Positions 24,970-33,825 of a stretch of DNA of 64,000 nt are shown one piece after another. Under the pieces are notes generated by a model. That model did not search any database, was not told the DNA's origin, and worked only from the letters and a program-made list of their open reading frames with translations. This DNA comes from Taibaiella sp. (lineage in GTDB: Bacteria > Bacteroidota > Bacteroidia > Chitinophagales > Chitinophagaceae). Made by a program: the position numbers and the translations under genes. Location of the stretch: the NCBI GenBank assembly GCA_019638495.1, contig JAHBTQ010000001.1:186001-250000 (forward strand), read 5' to 3'. How positions within the stretch are numbered: position 1 is the stretch's first letter; each line of letters opens with the position of its first letter.

Positions 24970-26487
24970 ATGAAAAAACACACCTATGCTTTTCATCGTG
25001 AATTAGTGCAACGACGTATTTCACTCTACCGTTTCCTCCCTTTCTTTTGGAAAGGGCCGGTGAGAGGTCTTCTCTTAGTCCTCGTTTCATTCAGTGCCCA
25101 CGCACAATACACCCTGCTGCCCATAGCGGGCAATGACTCGGCAGGCTATTATGGCGAGGGGGTGCCTGCCCGCCACGCATCGCTGTATTATCCGGGAAGC
25201 ATCTGCCGCGATTCTGTTGGTAACCTGTATTTCGGTGATGGAACATGGGGAGGCGGGCCGAAATATAAGCGCGTACGCAGGATAGATGCCAATACCGGGG
25301 TTATGACAACCGTAGCTGGCAATGGAAGCACTGCGCTATCTGCCGATTCAGTGGACAATGCGCCAGCCACCACTGCAGCACTCAAGACTTCGAAAGGCGT
25401 TTGTATAGACCGGCAAGGCAACTTGCTAATAGCTGATGGCTACAACCGGATACGAAAAGTGACATTGTCAACGGGTATGATATCAACTGTGGCAGGGAGT
25501 ATAATGCTGCCTGCCGGCTATTCAGGTGACGGCGGGCCGGCAACAGCAGCGCAATTCAAAAATGCTGTTGATGTGGCAGTAGACCGTCAAAACAATATTT
25601 ATTTTCTTGATTATGCTGCGCCATCGGTGAGAAAGATTAACGCAGCGACGGGCATCATTAGTACGGTCGCGGGCACAGGTGTCACAGGTTTCAGTGGTGA
25701 TGGTGGCCCCGCAACAGCGGCGCAGATTGGAAGCGGATTTGCAGTTTGTTTAGACAGCGCTGACAATATCTTTATCACCGATATTACTAACGACCGAATT
25801 CGTCGCGTGGACGCTTTAACCGGTATTATCACAACTATTGCCGGTACCACAGGAGCTACCAGCCATGGTGATGGCGGTCCGGCCACCGCGGCCAAACTTG
25901 AAGGTCCAACACGGATAGCAATGGACAAGCAAGGCAACCTGTTTTTTACTGAAAGATCACCTTCCAGCCCACGGATAAGCAGGATAGATGCCGCTACGGG
26001 AATAATCACCACAGTTGGCGGCACGGGTGGCTCGTGGCTCACGGACAGCACCGGTGATTATGGACCTGCCACAGCAGTAGGTTTAGGAGGCGAGGCAATT
26101 TGCCTAGACACATGCGGCAATATCTTCCTCACGGGCTGGCGCCACCGTATACGTGCGCTGGTGCCGGTGGTGCCCACAGATAGCTGGCTGTGCGGGCTGA
26201 AACTGACACAACCAGTAAATGGGGTGAGCAGCCTGCAGGGTGCAGTGCTGCAGGGCATAAGCATAGCGCCTAACCCGGGTAGTGGGTTGTTTATGCTCAC
26301 CATTGGCTCGCAGGCTAATGAAGTGGCAGAAGTGGCTATAACAGATATTACAGGCCGCATAGTGCAGGTGCAGCGTATGCAGACAAACAAGGAAACGCCG
26401 GTACAATTACAGGCTCCGCCGGGTATGTACCTGGTCACTGCTACTACAGCGAGTGGCCGGGCATCGGAAAAGATCATTGTTGAGTAA
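24970..26487 (+). CDS. NHL-repeat T9SS exoprotein, tandem copy 2
   Basis: A 505-residue paralogue of the preceding gene, again with six NHL blades and a T9SS sorting domain (SIAPNPGSGLFMLTIG). The first about 90 bp after the signal site and the last about 540 bp match copy 1 closely; the middle is more diverged. Its N-terminus is odd: about 33 polar residues precede a short hydrophobic stretch (GLLLVLVSFSAHAQ), and residues about 23-34 (LPFFWKGPVRGL) are encoded by a dispersed 35-bp repeat also found at 5514-5548. Export may thus differ from copy 1. ATG at 24970 is chosen; an upstream in-frame ATG at 24934 would lengthen it further. Confidence 0.86.
   Translation: MKKHTYAFHRELVQRRISLYRFLPFFWKGPVRGLLLVLVSFSAHAQYTLLPIAGNDSAGYYGEGVPARHASLYYPGSICRDSVGNLYFGDGTWGGGPKYKRVRRIDANTGVMTTVAGNGSTALSADSVDNAPATTAALKTSKGVCIDRQGNLLIADGYNRIRKVTLSTGMISTVAGSIMLPAGYSGDGGPATAAQFKNAVDVAVDRQNNIYFLDYAAPSVRKINAATGIISTVAGTGVTGFSGDGGPATAAQIGSGFAVCLDSADNIFITDITNDRIRRVDALTGIITTIAGTTGATSHGDGGPATAAKLEGPTRIAMDKQGNLFFTERSPSSPRISRIDAATGIITTVGGTGGSWLTDSTGDYGPATAVGLGGEAICLDTCGNIFLTGWRHRIRALVPVVPTDSWLCGLKLTQPVNGVSSLQGAVLQGISIAPNPGSGLFMLTIGSQANEVAEVAITDITGRIVQVQRMQTNKETPVQLQAPPGMYLVTATTASGRASEKIIVE
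25035..25069. repeat. 35-bp dispersed repeat, copy 2, inside a coding sequence
   Basis: The element CCTCCCTTTC...GCCGGTGAGAGGTC matches the reverse complement of 5514-5548 at 29 of 35 positions, with hairpin arms preserved by compensating change. It is read in frame within the N-terminal region of NHL copy 2. Confidence 0.7.
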
Positions 26488-26615
26488 AAGCGGATGTGCT
26501 GGCTTCGAAAGGCTCACTGCAAACCAGACCCCGGAGACGTGACGCAACCCGCCTTGTGCACGCTGCGTCTTGGCAGGCATATGAAATAACCCTAATTTTA
26601 AGCAAAATTCTGCTC

Positions 26616-28547
26616 TTGAAACTTTTCAGCGTACCCATGGCCCTATGTGCTCTTCTTTTTAGCACCGTACCGGCCGTAGCCCAATCGATATATACCTATG
26701 CAGGTGATGGCTCAGCCGCCTTTGGCGGTGATGGCGCCGCTGCAACTGCTGCCAAGGTGAACAACCCACATGGGGTAGCGACAGACCCTGCGGGTAACGT
26801 ATACATTGCCGATTATGAGAACAACCGAATCAGGAAAGTAACACCTGCAGGTGTAATAAGCACCATTGCCGGTACCGGTTTTGGTGGTTACCTGGCATCG
26901 CAGGATGGCGGACCCGCAACTGCCGCGTGGATCAAATGGCCGGTTGCCATAGCGCTGGACGCCTCGGGAAACATCTATTTCACAGAGTTTGGCAACAATA
27001 TCATCAGAAAGGTAAATACCGCAGGCATCATCAGCACGGTGGCGGGCGTGCCCGGTAGTGTGCCCGCACCGGCTCCGGCACCATCCGGTGACGGCGGGCC
27101 GGCAACATCGGCCATCCTGGGATATCCGTGGGGCATTGCCATAGATGCAAGCGGCAATATCATTGTTGCAGACCAACTGAACAACAGGATACGCAAAGTA
27201 AACACCACGACCGGCATCATTACCTCTATAGCCGGTAACGGATTTGTAGGGTGGACAGGAGACGGCGGACCAGCTACGGCTGCCAGGGTGAATTATCCGC
27301 TGGGCGTAGCAATAGACGCACCGGGTAATATCTATATCGCCGACTATGCGAATAATCGTGTGCGCAAGATCAATACATCGGGCATCATGAGTACAATTGC
27401 GGGCGTGGGCCTGCCATATGGTTATAGCGGAGACGGCGGGCCAGCCACCGTTGCTCAGCTCTATTATCCCAAGGCTATAGCAGTAGACGCCGGCGGAAAC
27501 GTTTACATAGCCGACTGGAACAACCACGCGGTGCGAAAAATAAATAGTGTAGGTATCATCAATACCATTGCCGGCACAGGCACAGCGGGGTATAGTGGTG
27601 ATGGTGGCCCGGCAGTGAGCGCCCAACTGAACTACCCTACCGGTGTAGCAGTGCGCTATGATGGCGACGTCTTTATTTCGGACAATGACAACAATCGCGT
27701 GCGCAGGATAAAGATCGGTAATGAGCCCTACTTTTCAGAAGGCGCGAGCAAATCGGTAACTACCTGCCCGGTAGAGCTGATTTCGCTGGACACGATGCTA
27801 AGCGTTGACGATATAGATGTGGGACAGACCCTTACATGGAGCCCTCTGCGCCTGCCGGCACACGGCACACTGTTAGCTTCCTGCACTGCGCCCAGCACCA
27901 GCAGCACGGTAGTGCCGCCATGTGGCTCCTACGTACTCACAACAGGTTATGTGGGTACAGACACCTTTAGCGTACGCGTTAATGACGGCACGTACTCAGA
28001 CACCATCGAGTTTTACGTGAATATAGTAGGCTTCCCAAATCCCGGAGCCATAGCGGGGTCTGACTCTGTGTGCCCCGGCCACAATATCACACTCACTAAT
28101 TCCTATGCAGGAGGTGTATGGTCGTCTACTGCTACCGGAGTTGCCACAGTTTCATCATCTGGCGTGGTTACCGGTGTCAGCGCAGGCGTCACTACCGTTT
28201 CCTACACCGCCACCAATACGTGTGGCACCGTGGTGGTGACAAAGATCATTTATGTACCATCGACAATTCCGTGCATTGCAGCCATAGCGGGCGCTACCCT
28301 GGCCACCCCAAAAACCAGGATAGTTCAGGGGCCGGATTCCGGTCAGTTTACGGTTTATCTTGATGGAGCAGCCGAAGCGCCAATGGATGTAACGGTTTTT
28401 GATGTGTCGGGCAGAAAAGTATTCAGCGGCAACTCTGCATCTAAAAATCAGCTATCCTTCCGCTTAACAAGCCCAGATGGACTGTATGTCATAAAGATAC
28501 AGCACCTTGGCAGGCAATATGTGGTAAAAACGACATTGCATAAATAA
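26616..28547 (+). CDS. NHL-repeat exoprotein with Ig-like domain, probable T9SS cargo
   Basis: A 643-residue protein from a proposed TTG start that gives a sensible signal peptide, MKLFSVPMALCALLFSTVPAVAQ. Earlier in-frame ATG (26496) would add 40 low-complexity, arginine-rich residues; ATG at 26637 would leave a signal without basic residues. Six NHL blades follow (GVATDPAGNVYIADYENNRIRKV and similar). Then come a cadherin-like stretch (TLTWSPLRLPAHGTLLAS), a bacterial Ig-like group 2 domain (GVWSSTATGVATVSSSGVVTGVSAGVTTVSY), and a C-terminal domain resembling a sorting signal (VTVFDVSGRKVFSGN, GLYVIKIQHLGRQYVVKT) without a clear NP motif. It is co-oriented with the two tandem NHL genes. Confidence 0.84.
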   Translation: MKLFSVPMALCALLFSTVPAVAQSIYTYAGDGSAAFGGDGAAATAAKVNNPHGVATDPAGNVYIADYENNRIRKVTPAGVISTIAGTGFGGYLASQDGGPATAAWIKWPVAIALDASGNIYFTEFGNNIIRKVNTAGIISTVAGVPGSVPAPAPAPSGDGGPATSAILGYPWGIAIDASGNIIVADQLNNRIRKVNTTTGIITSIAGNGFVGWTGDGGPATAARVNYPLGVAIDAPGNIYIADYANNRVRKINTSGIMSTIAGVGLPYGYSGDGGPATVAQLYYPKAIAVDAGGNVYIADWNNHAVRKINSVGIINTIAGTGTAGYSGDGGPAVSAQLNYPTGVAVRYDGDVFISDNDNNRVRRIKIGNEPYFSEGASKSVTTCPVELISLDTMLSVDDIDVGQTLTWSPLRLPAHGTLLASCTAPSTSSTVVPPCGSYVLTTGYVGTDTFSVRVNDGTYSDTIEFYVNIVGFPNPGAIAGSDSVCPGHNITLTNSYAGGVWSSTATGVATVSSSGVVTGVSAGVTTVSYTATNTCGTVVVTKIIYVPSTIPCIAAIAGATLATPKTRIVQGPDSGQFTVYLDGAAEAPMDVTVFDVSGRKVFSGNSASKNQLSFRLTSPDGLYVIKIQHLGRQYVVKTTLHK

Positions 28548-28649
28548 TTAATCAAATGCATGGGAATTATATCTTCAAACGGGCAAATCCCGGTGTAGAT
28601 GCCTTCATCTTTTGTAATTAAATTGTAAGGTTTAGTAGTCAAAATACTA

Positions 28650-28657
28650 TAAATTTG
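28650..28657 (+). promoter_or_regulatory. -7 box of the CHU_C exoprotein gene
   Basis: TAAATTTG, a perfect TAnnTTTG match about 135 bp before the ATG, implying a long leader. The -33 position has TTTA rather than TTG. Confidence 0.45.
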
Positions 28658-28791
28658 TAACATTTGGGTAACCAGCCAACCATTTGGCAGGCAAGTAATG
28701 TCTGTTAAGGTTGTGACCGTGTCAATTTCGGATAAACGATGTTGTTGCTGTGCAGGTTACACTTTACGAACTCAGAAAATCAGTCAGTAAT

Positions 28792-31614
28792 ATGAAGCGC
28801 TTTTTATTAAACAGGTTTACCGCTCTTAGTTTCCTGTTTTCAATCCTATTCACTTCGTCTTATGGTCAACTGACCATTGTAGACACCGGCAACTGCCTTA
28901 ACCACGTGTTGCACGCAACCGTGACCGGTACTTTGCCACTGGGTACGGGCATCACGGCAGATGATGCTTATTCGGGCGTATTCCCGCTGGGCTTCACGTT
29001 CAATTTCTATGGCACTCCATATACGAGTTGCGTAATAGGGTCGAATGGTATGATCTGCTTCAACCTTACGCTGGCAAGCGCTTATTGTCCGTGGCCAATT
29101 TCGGCAGCGCTCCTTGGCAATACCAGTGCGCTGAACTCAGTATGCGGCCCATGGTGCGACATCCTTATCAGCGCGGGAGGTAGTATTACCTATTCCACAG
29201 CAGGCGTGGCACCCAACAGAAAGTTTGCAGTGACCTGGTGCGGCTCACGCATGTTCTCCTGTACTACACAGTGGACTACCAGCCAGATCATTCTCTATGA
29301 AGGTACCGATATAGTAGAAGTGCACACTGCTCACAAGGACATATGTGCATGGAATGGCGGTCGCGCAATAACAGGCGTACAGAATGCTGCAGGAACGTCT
29401 GCAACTGTGCCTCCCGGCCGCGACTGGACACCATCATGGAGTGTACTGGGCGCTCCTGAAGCATGGCGTTTCACACCGGGCACCCCTGCCACATCGTACA
29501 CAGTAAGTTCTATCCCGTATGCGCCAATGCCTTATGCTACGTCTGCTGTTTACTGGTATGACAGCACTACCGGCGCATACCTAGGCTCGGGCCCATACCT
29601 GACAGTTTCTCCAACATTGCCAACCACGTACATGGCTGCAGCAATAGGATGTAACGACACTACCAAGGCATATATACACGTATTGCCACCAAGCGTTGGC
29701 ATAGGCGGCATTCCGCACATTGATACGTTTGATATCACACACCCTTCTGAGTGTGGTAAGTGTGATGGCAAGATCGTATTGCGTGGTGTGAATCCACATC
29801 AGATAGATACAGTATTCTGGTCATTCAACGGTGTGCCACAACCGTCTTATGTAGATTCTGCCGCACTTGATAGCACTATTACCCTCTCTAATCTCTGCGG
29901 CGGTGTATATGACTACGTTTATGTGAAGGTGGCAAACTGCCCGTCGAACCAGATAACGACTACGCTAGTGACACCGGTGCTTGCTGTTTCAAACACGACA
30001 TGGAGCCACCCTACCGTGTGCGGCAAGTATGATGGCTGGATAAAGCTCTGGGGCCTTACGCCACTGAAGCCTGTATCTATTGGCTATAATAAAAACGGCA
30101 CTCCTCAGTCACCGTATGTGGCTATGGTAGCTGCAGACAGCACGGTAGTGATCCCGAACCTGGGTGCGGGTAACTATACCGCCATTGTGGCAACGGTGAA
30201 CCTATGCAGCGCGCCGGGCGGCCCCGCAGTACTGGTGAATCCTGCACCTTACACACCAACGTTCGAGACAACACTGGGACTAGGCTGTAAGGGCGACACG
30301 CTGTTTACGGTAAACACGACAACTCCTTCAGGCTACTACTCTTACTGGAACTGGGGCGATGGCTCTTATCCGCAGGACAGCCTGAACCAGTGGCATGTAT
30401 TCAATACGCACCTTAACACACCAAAGTGGAAAGGCACGTATTCTGTAACATTAACCTACAATACGACGCCATGGCACGATCCGGCATGTGCAGTTCCCAC
30501 TACAAAGGTGATAGACATAGACCATACGCTTAAGGCACAATTCAACATTGAGACAGGCAGCACACCTGTGCCGGCCGATAGTATCTGTGTGGAAACTCCG
30601 GTAATCTTTAAGAACACAACAACATCCGGCGCTGGTGGTAATGACTACACACCTACCTATAAATGGTGGTTTGGCAATGGCGACTACGATTTCGATAATA
30701 CGTTTGAGCCTAGCTATAACAAGTACCTGTTTGCAGGAAACTTCAAGGCTGTGCTGGAAGCCACAGACATCATAGGCTGTACAAATACCGATACGCAGAA
30801 GATAGTAGTTGTGTCACTGGATGTTCGCACAAATGTGCATGACACAGACGTGTGCCTGCGCGTACCAATGACAATATATGCAAAGCCAACGCTGAGCAGC
30901 AACCTGGTAGGCCCGCTGACCTATGCATGGACGCAAACGCCTGCAGGCTCAAACCTGGACGACTATGCAGCACAGAATCCTAAGTTCTGGGGCATCGGCA
31001 ACTATTCACTTGCACTCACCGTTACTACGCGTCCATTTGGTGCGATGGCAAACGGATGCTCGGCAGGTGAGGAAGTGGTGATACGCTCGCACCCGCCACT
31101 GGTGCTTACAGACGTAACAGCAAGCGGCCAGATAGTGAAGCTGGGAAATACCATACAGCTCAATGCAGCAGGTGCTGAGTACTACAAGTGGGCTCCTGAA
31201 AATGGCTCGCTGGATAACATGAACATCAGCAATCCGGTTGCAACACCACAGGACTCTGTAACTATCTACGAAGTGCAGGGCATGAACATATGGGGCTGCC
31301 GCGACACAGCTACAGTAACTGTTTATACAGACCTGGATGTTGACCAGTTCGTTCCAAGCGCGTTCACACCGAACGGCGACGGCAAGAACGATATCTTCCG
31401 TGTCTTCAAACTCCGTTTCCAGAAACTCGTTGACTTCAGGGTTTACAACCGTTGGGGCGAAATGATGTTCCAGTCTTCTAATCCTGAAGTGGGATGGGAT
31501 GGCACTTACAAAGGCGTGAAGCAGGACATGGGCGTATATGTGTACGAGATCATCGTGGCACTGCCAAGCGGCGAAAACAAGTCTTACAAAGGCAACGTAA
31601 TGCTGATCAGGTAA
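28792..31614 (+). CDS. Gliding-motility-type (CHU_C) exoprotein with PKD-like and SprB-like modules
   Basis: A 940-residue secreted protein. Signal peptide MKRFLLNRFTALSFLFSILFTSSYGQ. The N-terminal region (about 25-225) has the feel of a carbohydrate-binding or nidogen-like beta domain. Two tandem modules of about 80 residues follow at about 311-391 and 402-484, each starting CGK(C/Y)DG and ending in a V-rich strand, like SprB repeats. PKD-type domains lie beyond (YWNWGDGSYPQDSLN and YKWWFGNGDYDFDNTFEPSYNKYLFAGNF). The last about 90 residues are CHU_C, the type B T9SS signal: VPSAFTPNGDGKNDIFRVF, VYNRWGEMMFQS, GVYVYEIIVALPSGE. It is likely a surface adhesin of a motile or particle-attached cell; the ligand is unknown. 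Confidence 0.9.
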   Translation: MKRFLLNRFTALSFLFSILFTSSYGQLTIVDTGNCLNHVLHATVTGTLPLGTGITADDAYSGVFPLGFTFNFYGTPYTSCVIGSNGMICFNLTLASAYCPWPISAALLGNTSALNSVCGPWCDILISAGGSITYSTAGVAPNRKFAVTWCGSRMFSCTTQWTTSQIILYEGTDIVEVHTAHKDICAWNGGRAITGVQNAAGTSATVPPGRDWTPSWSVLGAPEAWRFTPGTPATSYTVSSIPYAPMPYATSAVYWYDSTTGAYLGSGPYLTVSPTLPTTYMAAAIGCNDTTKAYIHVLPPSVGIGGIPHIDTFDITHPSECGKCDGKIVLRGVNPHQIDTVFWSFNGVPQPSYVDSAALDSTITLSNLCGGVYDYVYVKVANCPSNQITTTLVTPVLAVSNTTWSHPTVCGKYDGWIKLWGLTPLKPVSIGYNKNGTPQSPYVAMVAADSTVVIPNLGAGNYTAIVATVNLCSAPGGPAVLVNPAPYTPTFETTLGLGCKGDTLFTVNTTTPSGYYSYWNWGDGSYPQDSLNQWHVFNTHLNTPKWKGTYSVTLTYNTTPWHDPACAVPTTKVIDIDHTLKAQFNIETGSTPVPADSICVETPVIFKNTTTSGAGGNDYTPTYKWWFGNGDYDFDNTFEPSYNKYLFAGNFKAVLEATDIIGCTNTDTQKIVVVSLDVRTNVHDTDVCLRVPMTIYAKPTLSSNLVGPLTYAWTQTPAGSNLDDYAAQNPKFWGIGNYSLALTVTTRPFGAMANGCSAGEEVVIRSHPPLVLTDVTASGQIVKLGNTIQLNAAGAEYYKWAPENGSLDNMNISNPVATPQDSVTIYEVQGMNIWGCRDTATVTVYTDLDVDQFVPSAFTPNGDGKNDIFRVFKLRFQKLVDFRVYNRWGEMMFQSSNPEVGWDGTYKGVKQDMGVYVYEIIVALPSGENKSYKGNVMLIR

Positions 31615-31638
31615 TCAGTATTTGAAGTAACGATAAAT

Positions 31639-31667
31639 AAAAAGTCCCGGTTCTGCCGGGACTTTTT
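31639..31667. terminator. Bidirectional terminator between CHU_C gene and DEAD-box gene
   Basis: A 12-bp perfect stem AAAAAGTCCCGG / CCGGGACTTTTT with a 5-nt loop and T-runs on both strands, placed between convergent genes. Confidence 0.92.
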
Positions 31668-31670
31668 ATT

Positions 31671-32999
31671 TTACTTCTTACTGCCTCTCGATTTGGGTTT
31701 GCCATACTTGGCGCGCATCTTATCCTTGTGGCTTACCTTGACATTCACTTTTTTGTTCTTCGCCAGCTTCTCGTGAAATGCACCACCGGAATCTGTGATC
31801 TTCGGCGCCACCACCAGTGTTTCGCGCATACGCACCTTCGGTATCTCATCGGGCGTGAGCACATCTGATATCTCCAGATCTTCCGGTAGCGCGACGACAG
31901 GCACCTTGTAATTCATTAATTGCTCCACGGCCTCCATCAGGGGGCGCTCCTTTTCTGTCATGAACGTTATAGAAATACCCTTCTTGTCGGCACGACCTGT
32001 GCGGCCTATGCGGTGCACATATGATTCCGGCTCTTCGGGTACGTCAAAGTTCATCACGTGTGTAACCTCAGAAATGTCAATGCCGCGCGCCACGAGGTCT
32101 GTAGCAATAATGAATCTGTAATTCCCATCGCGAAACCGCTTTATTGCGTTGAATCGCTGGTTCTGTGCCTTGTTTGAGTGTATCACGCCCACCTCATCAG
32201 GAAAACGCTCAGCCATGCAGTCATACAAGTCGTCTGCCAGCTTCTTGGTTGCTGCAAAGACCAGCACTTTATTCATTGTCTCGTCATTGCTCAGCAGTAG
32301 TTCCAGTAGGTTTACCTTCGTATTGAAGTTGGGCACCTCATACAGAGTTTGCTCAATGTTGGCAACCGGTGTTCCTGCCGGCGCCGCCTCCACGCGCTCC
32401 GGATTATTGAAGTAGGCACGCATCAGTTCTTCCACTTCCGGCGTGAGCGTTGCAGAGAAAAGCAGGTTCTGCCTGCGCTCAGGCATACGGTCCAGGATAT
32501 TGTTGATCTGGGTACGAAAGCCAAGATTGAACAACTCATCTACCTCATCAATCACCAATCGCTTTATCGCTTTCAGTTTCAGCGACCCCTCCAACACCAG
32601 ATCGAGCAGGCGGCCGGGAGTAGCCACGACAATGTCGCATCCGTTCTCTACCTCCATCATCTGCGGACGCATGTTTACCCCGCCGAAAACACCAACGGTC
32701 ACCACGCTCATATACTTCGTCAGTTTCTCTATCTCATCGGTAACCTGCTTCACCAGTTCTCGCGTTGGCACCACGATGAGCACCTGCGGGAAACGGTCTT
32801 TCGAAAATTTCCATAACCGCAGACACGGGAGCAGGTAGGCAACTGTCTTACCGGTACCTGTTTGTGCGATGCCACATACATCCCTGCCCGACATGATCAC
32901 CGAAAACGCTTTCGACTGAATAGTAGTGGGCGTGGTGTAGCCAAGCTCGTCAATGGCATTCAATAACGGGGTGCTGAGGTTCAGGTCTTTAAAATCCAT
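31671..32999 (-). CDS. DEAD-box RNA helicase (DEVD variant)
   Basis: A 442-residue ATP-dependent RNA helicase. Motifs in order: Q motif about PTTIQSKAF, Walker A AQTGTGKT, PTRELVKQ, ATPGRLLD, motif II VIDEVDEL (DEVD instead of DEAD), SAT in FSATL, then RecA2 motifs VFAATKK, ATDLVARGID and HRIGRTGRADKKG. A basic C-terminal tail (KMRAKYGKPKSRGSKK) probably binds RNA. Such helicases assist ribosome assembly or mRNA turnover, especially in the cold. It stands alone, converging on the CHU_C gene across a shared terminator. Confidence 0.95.
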   Translation of the reverse strand: MDFKDLNLSTPLLNAIDELGYTTPTTIQSKAFSVIMSGRDVCGIAQTGTGKTVAYLLPCLRLWKFSKDRFPQVLIVVPTRELVKQVTDEIEKLTKYMSVVTVGVFGGVNMRPQMMEVENGCDIVVATPGRLLDLVLEGSLKLKAIKRLVIDEVDELFNLGFRTQINNILDRMPERRQNLLFSATLTPEVEELMRAYFNNPERVEAAPAGTPVANIEQTLYEVPNFNTKVNLLELLLSNDETMNKVLVFAATKKLADDLYDCMAERFPDEVGVIHSNKAQNQRFNAIKRFRDGNYRFIIATDLVARGIDISEVTHVMNFDVPEEPESYVHRIGRTGRADKKGISITFMTEKERPLMEAVEQLMNYKVPVVALPEDLEISDVLTPDEIPKVRMRETLVVAPKITDSGGAFHEKLAKNKKVNVKVSHKDKMRAKYGKPKSRGSKK

Positions 33000-33036
33000 G
33001 CTTTAATATAATAGTGCGAAGGTACTTAATATGCAC

Positions 33037-33687
33037 TCAAGGCAGGTGTTCGGCCAGTAGTTGCATAAATGTGGCGCGAGGAATCATTCGAGCACCCAGG
33101 CTTTCCAGGTGTTCTGTATGTACCTGGCAATCTATAACAGCTACGCTCTCCTGCTGCAACAGATGCACCCAATTGATAAAAGCGAACTTGCTGGCATTGC
33201 TCACTCTGCTGAACATGCTCTCGCCAAAGAAGCAATCGCCCATCCGGATGCCATAAAGCCCACCCACCAGTACACCGTTTTGCCAGGCCTCTGCACTCAC
33301 CGCAAATCGAAGCCGGTGCAATTCAGTGTAGGCGGCTATAATCTCATCCGTGATCCATGTGCCGTCCTGGTCCCGGCGGGGCAAGGCACTGCAGCACGCT
33401 ATCACATCTTCAAACGCAGTATTTACGCGAAACTCAAAAGCGTTGCTGTTCAACACTTTCTTCATGCTCTTACTCACCTTCAGCTCTGAAGGAAAGAGTA
33501 CAAATCGAGGATCGGGGCTCCACCATAGTGGAGGCTCGTCGTCTGAAAACCAGGGGAATATACCGCTTCTGTATGCCAACAGCAGGCGGTCTGTATTGAG
33601 ATCGCCACCCACTGCAAGCAACCCATCAGATAGCGCATCCTCTACCGGCGGGAACCATAAATCGTCGTTCAGCACTGCAATCTGCAT
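33037..33687 (-). CDS. aat: Leucyl/phenylalanyl-tRNA-protein transferase
   Basis: A 216-residue N-end-rule enzyme that adds Leu or Phe from tRNA to proteins beginning with Arg or Lys, marking them for ClpAP. Signatures: WFPPVEDALSDGLLAVGGDL, YRSGIFPWFSDDEPPLWWSPDPRFVLFP, DGTWITDEIIAAYTELH and GGLYGIRMGDCFFGESMFS. The ATG at 33687 starts MQIAVLNDDLWFPP, the usual N-terminus; the frame is open for 49 more codons upstream but that stretch lacks family features. It ends 37 bp from the start of the DEAD-box gene on the same strand and is divergent from prc. Confidence 0.96.
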   Translation of the reverse strand: MQIAVLNDDLWFPPVEDALSDGLLAVGGDLNTDRLLLAYRSGIFPWFSDDEPPLWWSPDPRFVLFPSELKVSKSMKKVLNSNAFEFRVNTAFEDVIACCSALPRRDQDGTWITDEIIAAYTELHRLRFAVSAEAWQNGVLVGGLYGIRMGDCFFGESMFSRVSNASKFAFINWVHLLQQESVAVIDCQVHTEHLESLGARMIPRATFMQLLAEHLP

Positions 33688-33791
33688 GGCGCTATTTTGC
33701 TCATTTTCAGCTGGTAAATATAGTGCCAAACTCACCCCGTTTTTAACGTTGCGGGCGTTTTTGATTATGCTTTTATTAACAGCAATTGGAC

Positions 33792-33799
33792 TACATTTG
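33792..33799 (+). promoter_or_regulatory. -7 box of the C-terminal processing protease gene
   Basis: TACATTTG, a perfect -7 consensus 26 bp before the ATG at 33826, with TTTT 17 bp upstream as a weak -33 element. Confidence 0.5.
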
Positions 33800-33825
33800 T
33801 TACATACTACACAGGAAAAATAGAT

